DNA from: Streptomyces sp. JH34
GTDB lineage: Bacteria > Actinomycetota > Actinomycetes > Streptomycetales > Streptomycetaceae
Assembly (NCBI RefSeq): GCF_029428875.1
Contig: NZ_JAJSOO010000001.1
Location: 2,604,001 to 2,668,000, forward strand
Direction: 5' to 3'
DNA length: 64,000 nucleotides
Position numbers and translations under genes: made by a program. The notes beneath the pieces are model-generated. The model saw only the letters and a list, made by a program, of their open reading frames with translations, had not been told where the DNA came from and ran no database searches. Below are positions 7,155-16,460 of the stretch, piece after piece. Position 1 is the first letter of the stretch; every line of letters starts with the position of its first letter.

Positions 7155-9740
7155 GTGAGACTCACGCGCATGTCCGTTCTCGTACCCCTGGTCGCGGGCG
7201 CGCTGATCGCCCCCCTGCCGCCGCTCTCCCACGCCGCCGACCGGGCCCCGGACCCCGTGTGCGGCAGGACCTCCCGGCCCTCCGACGCCTCGTGGGCACC
7301 CACGTCCACCACCTTCGGCGAGGCTCGGGGATACGACCCTTATGTCGGCAACGGCTACCTGGGCCACCGCGTGCCCGCCACCGGCGCCGGATACGCCGCC
7401 CCGGGCGAGAAGACGGGCTGGCCCCTCTACACACCACGGTACGACGGAGCCTTCGTCTCGGGGCTCTACTCCCGTGAAGCGGACCTCGCCGAGGGCCGCG
7501 AGGTGATCGCCGCACTGCCGTCCTGGACGACGCTCGACGTGCGGGTCGGCTCCGAGACGTACGGCTCCGGCACTCCCGCCGGCCGTGTCTCCCGCTACCG
7601 CCAGACCCTCCACCTGCGCTGCGGCACGGTGGTCACCTCCCTGCGGTGGACCACGGCCGACGGCCGCGCGACCGATCTGACCTACGAGGTGCTGGCCGAC
7701 CGCTCCGACGTGCACAGCGGCGCCGTACGCCTGCGGATGACCCCGCACTGGAGCGGCACCGCGACGGTGACGGGCCGGCTCGACGGGAGGGGGGCGCGCC
7801 GGGTCACGGCCGCCGCCGACGGCACCTTCCGCACACGCGGCACGGACACGGAGGGCGCGATCGCCCAGCGGGGCACGGACGGCGCCCGCGCCACCCGGGT
7901 CGGCGCGGGCCGCACGTACACCTTCGAGAAGTACGTGGGCGTCGACACCTCTCTCACCTCCCCCGATCCGCGTGCCTCCGCCACCGCGGCGGCGGAACGC
8001 GCGGCACGGCGCGGCTGGGACGGCGTCGTCGCCTCCAACGCCGCCGCCTGGCGCCGGGCCTGGGCGTCCGACGTCAGGGTGCCGGGCAGCCCCGACCTCC
8101 AGGCGTGGCTGCGGGCCGCACAGTACGGGCTGCTCGCCAACACCCGGCCCGGCTCGTCGGACAGCATCGCGCCGGCCGGGCTGACCAGCGACAACTACGC
8201 GGGCATGGTGTTCTGGGACGCCGAGACCTGGATGTATCCGGGTCTGCTCGCCACCCGGCCCGAACTCGCCCGCAGCGTCGTCGAGTACCGCTACCGCACC
8301 CGGGACGCCGCCCGGGCGAACGCCGCGAAGCTCGGCCACGCGGGACTTTTCTACCCGTGGACGAGCGCGAGCAGGGGACGTCTGGACTCCGAGTGCCAGA
8401 GCTGGGACCCGCCGCACTGCCTCACCCAGAACCACCTCCAGGGTGACATCGCGCTCGCCGTCTGGCAGTACTACCTGGCCACCGGCGACCGCGCATGGCT
8501 GGCCGGCCGGGGCTGGCCCCTGCTGAAGGGCATCGCCGACTTCTGGGAGTCACGCGCCACGGCGAACGCCGACGGCAGCTACTCGGTGAAGAACGTCGCG
8601 GGCCCCGACGAGTACAGCAACGGCGTCACGGACGGCGTCTTCACCAACGCGGTGGCCGCCACCGCCCTGCGCAACGCCACCCGCGCCGCCGGGCTCCTCG
8701 GCCACCGGGCACCCGCCGGCTGGACCCGGGTCGCCGACGGGCTGCGCATCCCGTACGACGCCGAGCGGAAGATCTACCTCCAGTACGCCGGGTACAACGA
8801 CTCGACCATCAAACAGGCCGACACGGTGCTGCTCGTGTACCCGCTCGAGTGGCCGATGCCGGAGGGTGCCGCCGCGGCCACGCTCGACCACTACGCGGCC
8901 CGCACCGATCCGGACGGCCCCGCGATGACGGATTCGGTGCACGCGGTCGACGCCGCAGCGATCGGGGAGCCGGGCTGCTCGACGTACACGTATCTCCGGC
9001 GCGCCGTCCGGCCGTTCGTCCGCGGTCCCTACCACCTGTTCTCCGAGGCCCGGGGAGAGAAGTCCGGCGCCCAGGACCCGCTCTCGGGCTTCCCCGCCGA
9101 GGACTTCCTCACCGGGAAGGGCGGCTTCCTCCAACTCTTCACGCACGGTCTGACCGGTCTCAGGCTGCGCGAGGACGGTGTACGCCTCGACCCGCTCCTG
9201 CCCCCGCAGCTCCGCGAGGGCGTGGAACTGACCGGACTGCGCTACCGGGGCCGGACGTACGACGTCGCCGTCGGCCCCCGGACCACCACGGTCCGGCTGA
9301 CGGACGGCGCCCCCTTCACCGTCCACACCCCCGCGGGCCCGCGCCGCCTCTCCGGCACACTCACGCTCCCCACCCGCCGCCCCGACCTGACCCCGACGTC
9401 CGACGCGGCCCGCTGCCGCCCGGCGACCGCCACCTCCGAGGCCCCGGGCCTGTACGCCGAGGCGGCGGTGGACGGCAGCCCGTCGACCTCCTGGTCCCCG
9501 GACGGCGCCACGGGCGCGCTGACGGTGACGCTGCGCCACGTCACGCGGATCGCCTCGCTCACGCCCCGCTGGACGGACGTGGCCCCGGCCTCGCACACCC
9601 TGGAGACCTCCCTGGACGGCCGGACCTGGCGCCCGTACCGGGCGGGCGGCGCGGCCCGCCAGGTCCGGCTGACGGTCCGCTCCGCGGACGCGGAGAAGCC
9701 GGTGGGGGTGAGCGAACTGACCGCCACCGCAGCCGAGTAG
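7155..9740 (+). CDS. Secreted GH65 glycoside hydrolase (acid-trehalase-like) with F5/8-type C-terminal domain
   Basis: 861 residues. A Sec signal peptide ends near SHA|AD (residue 28). The GH65 N-terminal beta-sandwich follows, then the catalytic barrel with FWDAETWMYPG (from about 353) and GPDEYSNGVTDGVFTNA (from 483), where Glu486 is the expected general acid. IKQADTVLLVYPLEWP is another family block. Residues from about 752 to the end look like a discoidin/F5-8 carbohydrate-binding domain. Because it is exported and lacks phosphorylase context, an extracellular trehalase or related alpha-glucosidase is more likely than a phosphorylase. Start: GTG 7155; ATG 7170 would also give a signal peptide. 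The open frame reaching back to 6603 is antisense to the cupin gene. Confidence 0.88.
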   Translation: MRLTRMSVLVPLVAGALIAPLPPLSHAADRAPDPVCGRTSRPSDASWAPTSTTFGEARGYDPYVGNGYLGHRVPATGAGYAAPGEKTGWPLYTPRYDGAFVSGLYSREADLAEGREVIAALPSWTTLDVRVGSETYGSGTPAGRVSRYRQTLHLRCGTVVTSLRWTTADGRATDLTYEVLADRSDVHSGAVRLRMTPHWSGTATVTGRLDGRGARRVTAAADGTFRTRGTDTEGAIAQRGTDGARATRVGAGRTYTFEKYVGVDTSLTSPDPRASATAAAERAARRGWDGVVASNAAAWRRAWASDVRVPGSPDLQAWLRAAQYGLLANTRPGSSDSIAPAGLTSDNYAGMVFWDAETWMYPGLLATRPELARSVVEYRYRTRDAARANAAKLGHAGLFYPWTSASRGRLDSECQSWDPPHCLTQNHLQGDIALAVWQYYLATGDRAWLAGRGWPLLKGIADFWESRATANADGSYSVKNVAGPDEYSNGVTDGVFTNAVAATALRNATRAAGLLGHRAPAGWTRVADGLRIPYDAERKIYLQYAGYNDSTIKQADTVLLVYPLEWPMPEGAAAATLDHYAARTDPDGPAMTDSVHAVDAAAIGEPGCSTYTYLRRAVRPFVRGPYHLFSEARGEKSGAQDPLSGFPAEDFLTGKGGFLQLFTHGLTGLRLREDGVRLDPLLPPQLREGVELTGLRYRGRTYDVAVGPRTTTVRLTDGAPFTVHTPAGPRRLSGTLTLPTRRPDLTPTSDAARCRPATATSEAPGLYAEAAVDGSPSTSWSPDGATGALTVTLRHVTRIASLTPRWTDVAPASHTLETSLDGRTWRPYRAGGAARQVRLTVRSADAEKPVGVSELTATAAE

Positions 9741-9745
9741 ACGGC

Positions 9746-9772
9746 GTGGCCGGCTGCGATGCCGCCGGCCAC
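9746..9772 (+). terminator. Hairpin after GH65 gene
   Basis: A 9-bp perfect stem, GTGGCCGGC / GCCGGCCAC, with a 9-nt loop, six bases past the GH65 stop. It has no T-run, as is common in streptomycetes. Confidence 0.6.
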
Positions 9773-9899
9773 GGCCGCCTCGCCGGAGGAACCTCCAGCC
9801 CGCGTGGATCAGCGGGTCGTCGCGTCGCGCGGGGTGTCGTCGCCGGGCCGGACCCGGGCGGCGCGCCTGCCCACGAGTCGCTGAGTCACCTCGGGGTCC

Positions 9900-10143
9900 A
9901 GCAATGCCGTGCCATGTCCCAGCACCGTCCCGGACGGGAACCGAAGGGGCGTGCTCGCTTGTGGGTGATGCCGGCCGCGGCCGGCATGTCGCCCCAGGCA
10001 TGGGACCTGTAGCAGGAGCCGCTTCCGGTGAGGACGCGTTCGACGGTGATTCCGTGGCTGGTGAAGAACGTGCCCTGACGCGGTGGCCGCCCTCATCGGG
10101 AATGCCGCCGAGCTTCTTGATACCGACGTGAACCAGCCCTGTG
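9900..10143 (-). pseudogene. Decayed IS481-family transposase fragment
   Basis: Two blocks of an IS481 DDE transposase survive in different frames. Minus-strand 10140-10080 reads GLVHVGIKKLGGIPDEGGH, and 10076 to about 9941 reads FFTSHGITVERVLTGSGSCY then RSHAWGDMPAAAGITHKRARPF. In intact relatives these blocks are separated by roughly 45-50 residues holding the first catalytic Asp, so an internal deletion has joined them. The second-Asp motif, normally TDNGSCY, here reads TGSGSCY, so catalysis is lost too. No terminal inverted repeats are recognisable. It abuts the helicase stop. Confidence 0.7.
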
Positions 10144-10149
10144 CCCGAT

Positions 10150-12348
10150 TCACTCGGCCGGCATGAGCCTCTCGTCCGTCATACCCAGACGAGCCTGTTC
10201 CTCCTCGACGATCCGGCGTGCCAGCTCGGTGTCCGACACGTCGACCGCGTCCGGGGTGGCTTCTGCCATGGCGCTGCGGCGCGCATAGGCGTCGAAGAGC
10301 CGCGTCTTGGTCTCCAGCATCCTCACCATGCGTTCGTCGACACCTCCGGTGGCGAGGAGACGGTGCACGCGGACCGGCCTGACCTGGCCCATACGGTGAG
10401 CCCGGGCCACCGCCTGATGTTCGATGGTCGGCTTGATCTGGGGTTCGCAGATGACGACGACGGAGGCAGCCTGCATGTTGAGGCCGACGCCCGCGGCCTG
10501 GATCTGCCCCAGGAGCACCGCCGGGCCCTGGACACCGGCGAAGTCGTCGACGATCTCCTGGCGACGCTGGGCCGGGACGCCGCCGGTCAGCGGACCGAAC
10601 ACCGGAGTGGTCTTGGCGGTTCCGGCCGCGAGGGCCTCCTTCACCACCCCCAGTACGTCCTTGAAGTTGGAGAAGACCACCGTCTTCTGCCCGTTCTCGC
10701 CGGACTCCTGAACGATCTCCAGGAGCCGGTCCAGCTTGGCCGACTTCTCCGGGCACATGTACGCGGCCCTGCGCATGGCCATGAAGTTGCCCGCGCGCAC
10801 GGCTTCGCGGTACGCCTCCTCGTCCGAAGCGCTCAGTTCCTCCCACTCGTCGGTCTGCTGAAGGCTTGGGAGTTCCGTCAGCACGTCCTCCTGGTTGCGC
10901 CGCAGGTAGACCGGGGCCACAGCCTTGCGGAAGGCGACCGAGCCGGCCAACGCGTCCCCTTCGCCGAGGGAGTCCGCGACGTCGCCATCGAGCATGTGGA
11001 CCAAGTTGCGGAACTCCACGACCCTGTTCTCCATCGGGGTTCCGGTCATGAAGAGGGTGCGCTCGCTACGCTCCGCCCACAGGCCGACCGTTTGGGAGCG
11101 CTTGGCCTTCGGGTTCTTCACGGAGTGCGCTTCGTCGACTACCAGCAGCCCGACCTCCCCGCCGCCCGGTGCGGGAAAGCCGCGCAGCGCGTCGAACGTG
11201 GTCACCCCGACGCCGCCCTGCCCCTCCCAGTCGGCGAACGCGTAGTGCCGGTCGGGACCGTGGAGCACCACGACGCGCAGGGCGCTGCGGGCCTCGATCT
11301 CCCGTGTCCAGTTCACGAGGACGCTCGCCGGGCAGACGACCATGAAGTGGCTCTGTCCCTCGGCGGCCAGGTGGGCGAGGACGGCGATCGCCTGGATGGT
11401 CTTCCCGAGGCCCATCTCGTCGCCGAGTATCACCTTGCGCTGCGCCAGCGCGAACCGTGCGCCGAACGCCTGGTAGCCACGCAGGGAGACCCGCCGGTGC
11501 GTGTCGTCGAGGTGCTGGGTCCGTACCCGCTCCGCGATCTCGTCCGGCAGGAAGCCCTCTGCGGCAGCCGCGTCCGGCAGCCGCCCGGAGATCTCGGCGA
11601 GCAGGCTGTAGTACTCGGCGGAGCGGAGTTCGAAGTCCACCCAGGCCGCGACGTCGGACGAGAGCCCCCGGAGCAGGTCCACCGACGCCTGGGCGAGCAG
11701 CTCGGGCAGGCCCGCCTGCTCCGCCTCGTCCACCAGCGACCGGGTCCCGGCTACCGCCGCCCACGCGCGAGCCTTCTTCTCCCGGCCGGCCAGAAGCATC
11801 CGGACCCTACCGGCGGCGGGCCTCGCGTCGGCCAGCAACAGACCGAGCCGTTCCGCCAGGACGGTCGCGTTGTCGACCGCACGCCGAGCGTCCGGGCCGG
11901 CCGCCACCAGGACGTGCAGGGCCCTGACGAGCACGGTGGTGCCCGGTTCCGGCCGGTCCACGTCGATGTGGACGGCCACGGTCTCGTGCACGGCCTCGGA
12001 GAGCCGGCGGGCGGCGGCGAGCATCTGGTCGACAGTGCGCTGGCCGACACCGGGAATCTGCCGCAGCCGGTAGGGAGCCGTTTCGAGCACACTGCCCACG
12101 GTGCGCAGTCCGCTCTTCTCGACGCTCCCGAGCCGCAGCCGCCCTTCGGTGACGTCCTGCAGCCGGGCGACGGGAATGGCGTCGAGCTCCCGCTTCACCG
12201 CCGCATCGTGGATCGGCTTCAGCGCCGCCCGTACCGCCTCCACTGCCCTTCCGTGGTCACCGACCACAGCCTGCGCCGCCTCGTACAGTCGCGTTCCCCT
12301 CGCGAGTGTGTCCCGCTCTTCACGCCCCACGCTTCCCCCGCCCCTCAC
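10150..12348 (-). CDS. SNF2/DEAD-like helicase with N-terminal helix-hairpin-helix segment
   Basis: 732 residues. The N-terminal third is helical with a helix-hairpin-helix-like stretch (RQIPGVGQRTVDQML, about 95-109). The C-terminal 440 residues form a two-lobed SNF2 ATPase: Q-region LRGYQAFGARFAL, Walker A GDEMGLGKTIQ, Walker B VVDEAHSVKN, motif III TGTPMENR, motif V/VI QAAGVGLNMQAA and QAVARAHRMGQ. It should translocate on double-stranded DNA. No methylase, nuclease or other defence partner is adjacent, so it is a solitary accessory helicase here. GTG 12348 (GAGGGAAGG upstream) and GTG 12330 (GGGGGAA upstream) are both plausible starts. It lies between an IS remnant and a toxin-antitoxin module. 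Confidence 0.83.
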   Translation of the reverse strand: MRGGGSVGREERDTLARGTRLYEAAQAVVGDHGRAVEAVRAALKPIHDAAVKRELDAIPVARLQDVTEGRLRLGSVEKSGLRTVGSVLETAPYRLRQIPGVGQRTVDQMLAAARRLSEAVHETVAVHIDVDRPEPGTTVLVRALHVLVAAGPDARRAVDNATVLAERLGLLLADARPAAGRVRMLLAGREKKARAWAAVAGTRSLVDEAEQAGLPELLAQASVDLLRGLSSDVAAWVDFELRSAEYYSLLAEISGRLPDAAAAEGFLPDEIAERVRTQHLDDTHRRVSLRGYQAFGARFALAQRKVILGDEMGLGKTIQAIAVLAHLAAEGQSHFMVVCPASVLVNWTREIEARSALRVVVLHGPDRHYAFADWEGQGGVGVTTFDALRGFPAPGGGEVGLLVVDEAHSVKNPKAKRSQTVGLWAERSERTLFMTGTPMENRVVEFRNLVHMLDGDVADSLGEGDALAGSVAFRKAVAPVYLRRNQEDVLTELPSLQQTDEWEELSASDEEAYREAVRAGNFMAMRRAAYMCPEKSAKLDRLLEIVQESGENGQKTVVFSNFKDVLGVVKEALAAGTAKTTPVFGPLTGGVPAQRRQEIVDDFAGVQGPAVLLGQIQAAGVGLNMQAASVVVICEPQIKPTIEHQAVARAHRMGQVRPVRVHRLLATGGVDERMVRMLETKTRLFDAYARRSAMAEATPDAVDVSDTELARRIVEEEQARLGMTDERLMPAE

Positions 12349-12450
12349 CCGGCCCTTCCCTCATCTTCCCACCGCCCCACACGGGCCTCGACGGGCTTTC
12401 GCAGCTCCTCCCGGGTCGAGCAACCCCGGGGCAGCCGTCCGCATCCCGGA

Positions 12451-12550
12451 CTTCCCGAGGATCTCGCCGAGGCCGTACGGGCCCATGTCGGGCCCGGCGG
12501 TTTCCGACGACTGGTCGAACCTGTGCGGCGACCGCGTACAGATCAAGGAC
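12451..12550 (+). pseudogene. Relic of a second RHH antitoxin gene
   Basis: 12451-12504 matches the intact antitoxin gene at 48 of 54 bases and encodes LPEDLAEAVRAHVGPGGF against LPEDLAEAARAHVGPGGF in the intact copy. Five of the six differences are synonymous, so the copies diverged while both were under protein-level selection and this one decayed later. After GGF the frame is lost; a fragment reading DRVQIKDV in another frame resembles RVAMDKLREV of the intact protein. It has no start codon of its own and no toxin follows. Confidence 0.65.
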
Positions 12551-12844
12551 GTCTGACCTCGGCGTCTGCTCCATCCCGGCACCGGAAAAACCAAGGGCCC
12601 GACTCCGGAGAGCCGGACCCTGTCCGACCTGCACGTTTGCCAGATCGGCGACGTGATGACAGGTCAGCTGCTACACATTGAAGCGGAATGTCTGCGGTCT
12701 GATCCTGACCTGCGAAGGAGCCCCATCCAGGGCCCTGACCAGCCACTTCTCCTTTGGCTCGCGTTGGCCTGTGGCGGGCGCTTACGGGTGTCCCGCGGAC
12801 TCTCTGCGGACCGGACGGATACCCGTCCGCACAGTCCACGCGGC

Positions 12845-12876
12845 TACGACCATTTACACCCAGACACTTACGACCA
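12845..12876 (+). promoter_or_regulatory. Direct repeat TACGACCA, candidate antitoxin operator
   Basis: TACGACCA occurs at 12845 and 12869, exactly 24 bp apart, 18-49 bp before the antitoxin ATG. RHH antitoxins normally bind repeats of this kind in their own promoter. Confidence 0.4.
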
Positions 12877-12893
12877 CCGGTAGCATGGGGACC

Positions 12894-13145
12894 ATGAGTA
12901 GTAGCAAGAAGTATTCGATCAGCCTGCCCGAGGACCTCGCCGAAGCCGCACGCGCCCACGTCGGGCCCGGCGGTTTCTCGTCCTACGTCGCCGAAGCCCT
13001 CGAACAACGGGTCGCCATGGACAAGCTCCGGGAGGTCGTCGCCGACTTCGCGACCGACAATGACGAGCTCACCCGCGAGGAAGTCGAAGCCGCCCGCACG
13101 CTGCTGCGCCATGACCACCGGCAGGTCGGCGGGGCCGCAGCCTGA
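12894..13145 (+). CDS. Ribbon-helix-helix antitoxin (VapB-like)
   Basis: 83 residues. The N-terminus KKYSISLPEDLAEAARAHVGPGGFSSYVAEALEQRV has the beta-strand/two-helix pattern of a ribbon-helix-helix DNA-binding domain. The C-terminal half is charged and likely wraps the toxin. It should neutralise the PIN toxin and repress the operon. ATG 12894 is taken as the start; an in-frame ATG at 12885 is an alternative. Its stop overlaps the toxin start by one base (TGATG), so the pair is translationally coupled. Confidence 0.8.
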   Translation: MSSSKKYSISLPEDLAEAARAHVGPGGFSSYVAEALEQRVAMDKLREVVADFATDNDELTREEVEAARTLLRHDHRQVGGAAA

Positions 13146-13537
13146 TGCCCGGCACCCTACTGCTCGACAGCGAAGGCCTCTCCAAGCTCTACCGCAAGGA
13201 CCGCACCGTCATGGCCCTGATCCAAGCGGCATCGGAGGAAGGCATCCGCGTGGCCACAAGCGCCATGACCACCCTCGAGGCCGACTACGAACGCATTCAC
13301 CCCGCCCGGATCAAGTGGGTCCTCTCCCGCGTCGACGTTCACGACGTCACCAAGGAGATCACCGATCAGGCCGCAGCCCTCCTGCGCAGCCACCGCCTCC
13401 ACGGCCACAAGTACGCCATCGACGCCGCCTTCGCGGTCATCGCCCGCACCGCACTCCAGCCGGTCACCGTCCTGACCTCCGATCCCGAGGACCTGACGCT
13501 CCTGTGCGGCCCCGCCGTAGAGGTCGTCAAGGTCTGA
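13145..13537 (+). CDS. PIN-domain ribonuclease toxin (VapC-like)
   Basis: 130 residues. PIN-domain acidic residues are visible in order: LLLDSEGLSKL (first Asp near residue 8), AMTTLEADY (Glu), HKYAIDAAFAVIA (Asp) and VLTSDPEDL (Asp). PIN toxins are Mg-dependent RNases that cleave tRNA or rRNA and halt growth unless bound by the antitoxin. The one-base overlap with the upstream antitoxin and the strong terminator downstream define a two-gene operon. Confidence 0.82.
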   Translation: MPGTLLLDSEGLSKLYRKDRTVMALIQAASEEGIRVATSAMTTLEADYERIHPARIKWVLSRVDVHDVTKEITDQAAALLRSHRLHGHKYAIDAAFAVIARTALQPVTVLTSDPEDLTLLCGPAVEVVKV

Positions 13538-13620
13538 ACGCCGGCCGCAGTCGCACCAACCAGACCCGTCACCAACACCTCAGCGCTTCGCGGCACAAGG
13601 ACTCCACGCGGACGTACACC

Positions 13621-13654
13621 TGTGCCCGACCCACCAACAAGCGGGCCGGGCACA
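13621..13654. terminator. Bidirectional terminator between PIN toxin and ychF
   Basis: TGTGCCCG / CGGGCACA stem with further partial pairing inside, followed by TTTCTT on the plus strand and, on the complementary side, by GGTGTACG. It sits between convergent genes. Confidence 0.7.
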
Positions 13655-13669
13655 TTTCTTGACTGCTCG

Positions 13670-14758
<1,089 letters not shown>

Positions 14759-14988
14759 TTTGGCGACTTCCTGGAGTGAGGAGAGGGGCTGCGCGGGCGG
14801 GCCCGTGGGTGGGCCGATTCTCCAGTTTACGGGCGGGGCCGGGCGGCCCGTCACGGGTGCGGGGGCGGAGCCCGGCCGGGGGCCGAACGGTGGCGTTTCG
14901 GCCGTGTGGGATCGAACGCAGTGCCAAGGTAGGCCAAAGCGCGTGTCCAACGCCCGAAAGAACGCACCCGGCGACCTAGGTTGTCGGG

Positions 14989-15597
14989 GTGGAGCAGCAC
15001 AGGACACGTACCCCGCAGCGCAGGCAGCCCCCGCAGGCTCAGCCCGCACCGTCCGGCGGTCTCGGCGAGGTCCAGGCCGGCGGCCAGGTGTCGGTGGCGG
15101 TCGCCCCGGCCCCGACGACCGGCCCGGCGCGGGGTCCCCGGCCCGGCGGCGTCCCGCCCGTGGTCCTGGCGCTGCGGAGGTTTCCCAACCCGCGGCTGAC
15201 GGGTATCGGCGCCGGGCTCTTCGCGGCCCTGACCATGTTCCTGCTGGCCTGCGTCGACCGGCTGCTCCTCGGCGGCTCGGAGATCGTGTACGGGGTGCTG
15301 TTCCTGCCCGTCAGCGCCCTGACCGCGCTCTGGGTGCGGCCCGCCGACCTGGTGACCGCCCCGATCATCGTGCCCATCGCCTTCGCGGTCGGCGTGATCC
15401 CCGTGGCGGGCGGCACCGGCGGCTTCGGCGGGCAGGCCATGGCCGTCGTGACCGCGCTCGCCGTCCAGGCCGGCTGGCTGTACGGAGGCACACTCGTCGC
15501 GGGCCTCATCGCGTCCGTGCGGAAGATCCGGCAGATGCGGGAGCGGCAGCGCCACCTGCTCCGGGCCGACCGGGCAGCCCGCCGCCCCCGCACCTAG
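14989..15597 (+). CDS. DUF6542-type membrane protein
   Basis: 202 residues. About 65 disordered Pro/Gln/Arg-rich residues come first, then four membrane segments (LTGIGAGLFAALTMFLLACV, IVYGVLFLPVSALTALWV, TAPIIVPIAFAVGVIPV, AVVTALAVQAGWLYGGTLVAGLIA) and a basic tail. The family is common in Streptomyces and has no known function. GTG 14989 is chosen; no Shine-Dalgarno is obvious and a CTAGGT hexamer ends only about ten bases upstream, so the message may be leaderless. It is divergent from ychF. Confidence 0.75.
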   Translation: MEQHRTRTPQRRQPPQAQPAPSGGLGEVQAGGQVSVAVAPAPTTGPARGPRPGGVPPVVLALRRFPNPRLTGIGAGLFAALTMFLLACVDRLLLGGSEIVYGVLFLPVSALTALWVRPADLVTAPIIVPIAFAVGVIPVAGGTGGFGGQAMAVVTALAVQAGWLYGGTLVAGLIASVRKIRQMRERQRHLLRADRAARRPRT

Positions 15598-15614
15598 GGC
15601 CTGCTTGCCGGGAG

Positions 15615-16352
15615 CTACCTGCCGGCGGCCGCCATGGCCGCCCCGACGATGCCCGCGTTGTTCTGCAGCTGGGCCGGGACGATCTCGGCGCGTACGTGCT
15701 CGATGAGCGGCAGGAACTTCTCCGCCTTGCGGCTGACCCCGCCGCCGATGATGAACAGCTCGGGCGAGAACAGCATCTCCACGTGGACCAGGTACTTCTG
15801 CACCCGGTGCGCCCAGTGGGACCAGCTGAGGTCCTCGTCCTCCTTGGCCTTCGTGGAGGCGCGCTTCTCCGCGTCGTGGCCGTGCAGCTCCAGGTGACCG
15901 AGCTCCGTGTTGGGGACCAGCTGTCCGTCGGTGAAGAGCGCGCTGCCGATGCCCGTGCCGAGGGTCAGCATGATCACCGTGCCCTTGCGGTCACGGCCGG
16001 CACCGAAGGTCATCTCGGCCACACCGGCGGCGTCGGCGTCGTTGAGGATCGTGACGGACTGCCCGATCCGCTCGCTGAGCAGCTTCCGGGCGTCCGTGTC
16101 GATCCAGCCCTTGTCCACGTTGGCCGCGGTCCTGGTGATGCCGCCGGTGACGACTCCGGGGAACGTGATGCCGACCGGGCCCTTCCAGTCGAAATGGCCG
16201 ACGACCTCGGCCACACCGTCGGCCACGCTCTCGGGCGTGGCCGGGTGGGGCGTCAGTACCTTGTGGCGCTCCTGCGCCAGCTCTCCGCGGTCCAGGTCCA
16301 CGGGCGCGCCCTTGATCCCTGAACCGCCGATGTCCACACCGAAGATCTCCAT
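15615..16352 (-). CDS. ppgK: Polyphosphate glucokinase
   Basis: 245 residues of a ROK-family kinase: phosphate loop [11 protein letters not shown] at the N-terminus, catalytic LNDADAAG, and [11 protein letters not shown]. The [16 protein letters not shown] segment and the [17 protein letters not shown] block are typical of actinobacterial strictly polyphosphate/ATP-dependent glucokinases, which phosphorylate glucose to glucose-6-phosphate in the cytosol. The ATG at 16352 is the conserved start. It is convergent with the DUF6542 gene, with 17 bp between them. Confidence 0.93.
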   Translation of the reverse strand: MEIFGVDIGGSGIKGAPVDLDRGELAQERHKVLTPHPATPESVADGVAEVVGHFDWKGPVGITFPGVVTGGITRTAANVDKGWIDTDARKLLSERIGQSVTILNDADAAGVAEMTFGAGRDRKGTVIMLTLGTGIGSALFTDGQLVPNTELGHLELHGHDAEKRASTKAKEDEDLSWSHWAHRVQKYLVHVEMLFSPELFIIGGGVSRKAEKFLPLIEHVRAEIVPAQLQNNAGIVGAAMAAAGR

Positions 16353-16407
16353 GTGATCCACGGTACGGGCAGGTGGCACGGATCACTCCCCGGAGGGGCG
16401 ATCCGGT

Positions 16408-16445
16408 GGGTGCGCCCGGGTCACCTCACGGGAGCGGGCGCACCC
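16408..16445 (-). terminator. Terminator after ispH
   Basis: GGGTGCGCCCG / CGGGCGCACCC, an 11-bp perfect stem with a 16-nt loop, lies between the ispH stop and the ppgK start. Confidence 0.7.
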
Positions 16446-16460
16446 GAGGTCCCGCCGGGG

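Larger units (their letters stand above)
12349..12893. other. Intergenic region with an antitoxin relic
   Basis: 545 bp between the helicase start and the antitoxin. It contains the relic at 12451-12550 and the candidate antitoxin operator near 12845-12876. I see no tRNA and no credible gene in the remainder. Confidence 0.6.

Noticed and set aside
12653..12883. 76-codon plus-strand frame before the antitoxin
   Set aside because: Overlaps the operator region, no Shine-Dalgarno, no recognisable sequence.
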